Below are positions 63,749-64,000 of a stretch of 64,000 nt of DNA, piece after piece. Source of the DNA: Corynebacterium massiliense DSM 45435. GTDB lineage: Bacteria > Actinomycetota > Actinomycetes > Mycobacteriales > Mycobacteriaceae. Location: positions 434,001 through 498,000 of the forward strand of contig NZ_CP063189.1 of assembly GCF_028609805.1 (NCBI RefSeq), read 5' to 3'. A model generated the notes under the pieces. The model was not told the DNA's origin. It was given only the letters and a program-made list of their open reading frames with translations, and did not search any database. Each line of letters opens with the position of its first letter. The first letter of the stretch is position 1. The position numbers and the translations under genes are program-made.

Positions 63749-64000
63749 GTGATTGAGGACGAAGGAAACATCGAAGTACATGCCCCCGGGCTTCCCGTCG
63801 TGGCGATTATCGGCGACGGGCAGCTGGCACGAATGACCCAGACGGCCGCGATTGAGCTCGGCCAGTCGGTTCGTCTTCTGGCTGGTAGCAAGAACTCCTC
63901 GGCCGCCCAGGTGTGCGCGGACGTGGTGGTCGGCGACTACCACGACTACGACGATCTTCTCGCTGCCGTGAAGGGCGCGGACGCGGTCACGTTCGACCAC
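63749..64000 (+). CDS. purK: 5-(carboxyamino)imidazole ribonucleotide synthase PurK, N-terminal part
   Basis: The first 84 residues of PurK run off the right edge. The sequence VVAIIGDGQLARMTQTAAIELGQSVRLLAGSKNSSAAQVCADVVVGDYHDYDDLLAAVKGADAVTFDH matches the N-terminal ATP-grasp pre-domain of PurK. It catalyses ATP-dependent carboxylation of AIR in purine synthesis. The GTG at 63749 has TAAACT 8 bases upstream. Its position after birA is the standard corynebacterial order. Confidence 0.92.
   Translation, partial: MIEDEGNIEVHAPGLPVVAIIGDGQLARMTQTAAIELGQSVRLLAGSKNSSAAQVCADVVVGDYHDYDDLLAAVKGADAVTFDH

Overview
The window is 64 kb of contiguous, gene-dense, GC-rich chromosome from a member of the Corynebacteriales, almost certainly a Corynebacterium. 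The evidence is the combination of a fused accBC biotin carboxylase/carrier gene with two accD genes and accE, a prpDBC propionate cluster, metY-metX, a 738-residue monomeric isocitrate dehydrogenase, LpdA with one catalytic cysteine, DtxR-type iron boxes, a DUF222 HNH gene and many leaderless promoters. Species cannot be named from the sequence alone. I see no rRNA, tRNA, CRISPR array, insertion sequence, integrase or prophage, and no gene-free stretch longer than about 300 bases.

Layout: (0-19.7 kb) the imuA'-imuB half of an SOS mutasome, a lipoprotein, a sucrase/ferredoxin-like protein, a DtxR-boxed siderophore importer (two permeases, ATPase, binding lipoprotein), the MetNIQ methionine importer, dnaE2 (third mutasome component), a pair of bacterial PH-domain membrane proteins and feoA-feoB-feoC. 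(19.7-33 kb) trmL and folD diverging from one tiny promoter, metX/metY, two MFS exporters, monomeric icd, a siderophore-interacting protein, exonuclease III, a TRIC-type channel. (33-45.6 kb) trpS, a YihY/BrkB protein, a J-like/RDD membrane protein, a D,D-carboxypeptidase, a deaminase-fold pseudoenzyme, an internally duplicated unknown protein, an NlpC/P60 hydrolase beside a small EspC-like protein, upp, an XRE regulator, an M20 peptidase, lpdA and an Ltp-repeat protein. (45.7-64 kb) prpD-prpB-prpC, pyc, then the acyl-CoA carboxylase region (accBC, rhodanese-like protein, DUF3151, DUF4282, maf, accE, two accD genes), birA, a PH-domain protein, a DUF222/HNH gene and the start of purK.

How they work together: imuA'B and dnaE2 form a split translesion-synthesis module with LexA-like boxes at both promoters. 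The siderophore importer, SIP and Feo system are an iron regulon tied together by DtxR boxes. metNIQ and metYX are the methionine supply side, with candidate McbR sites. prpDBC, pyc, accBC/D/E and birA link propionate, pyruvate and fatty/mycolic acid precursor metabolism; three of these gene products carry or attach biotin.

The most unusual observations are (i) a 12-base sequence, CTT-RNC-GAT-GCC, present at least 17 times where composition predicts about 0.1-0.2, almost always as an in-frame Leu-x-Asp-Ala; (ii) roughly twenty genes with TANNNT 6-8 bases before the start codon, including two tightly packed divergent pairs; (iii) several family members that have lost catalytic residues (rhodanese Cys to Ser, a deaminase without metal ligands, an AccD without the canonical acyl-CoA-binding segment, ImuB with an eroded clamp motif); and (iv) a signal-peptide-less NlpC/P60 protein paired with an EspC-like protein. 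I do not see a clear, wholly new multi-gene system.
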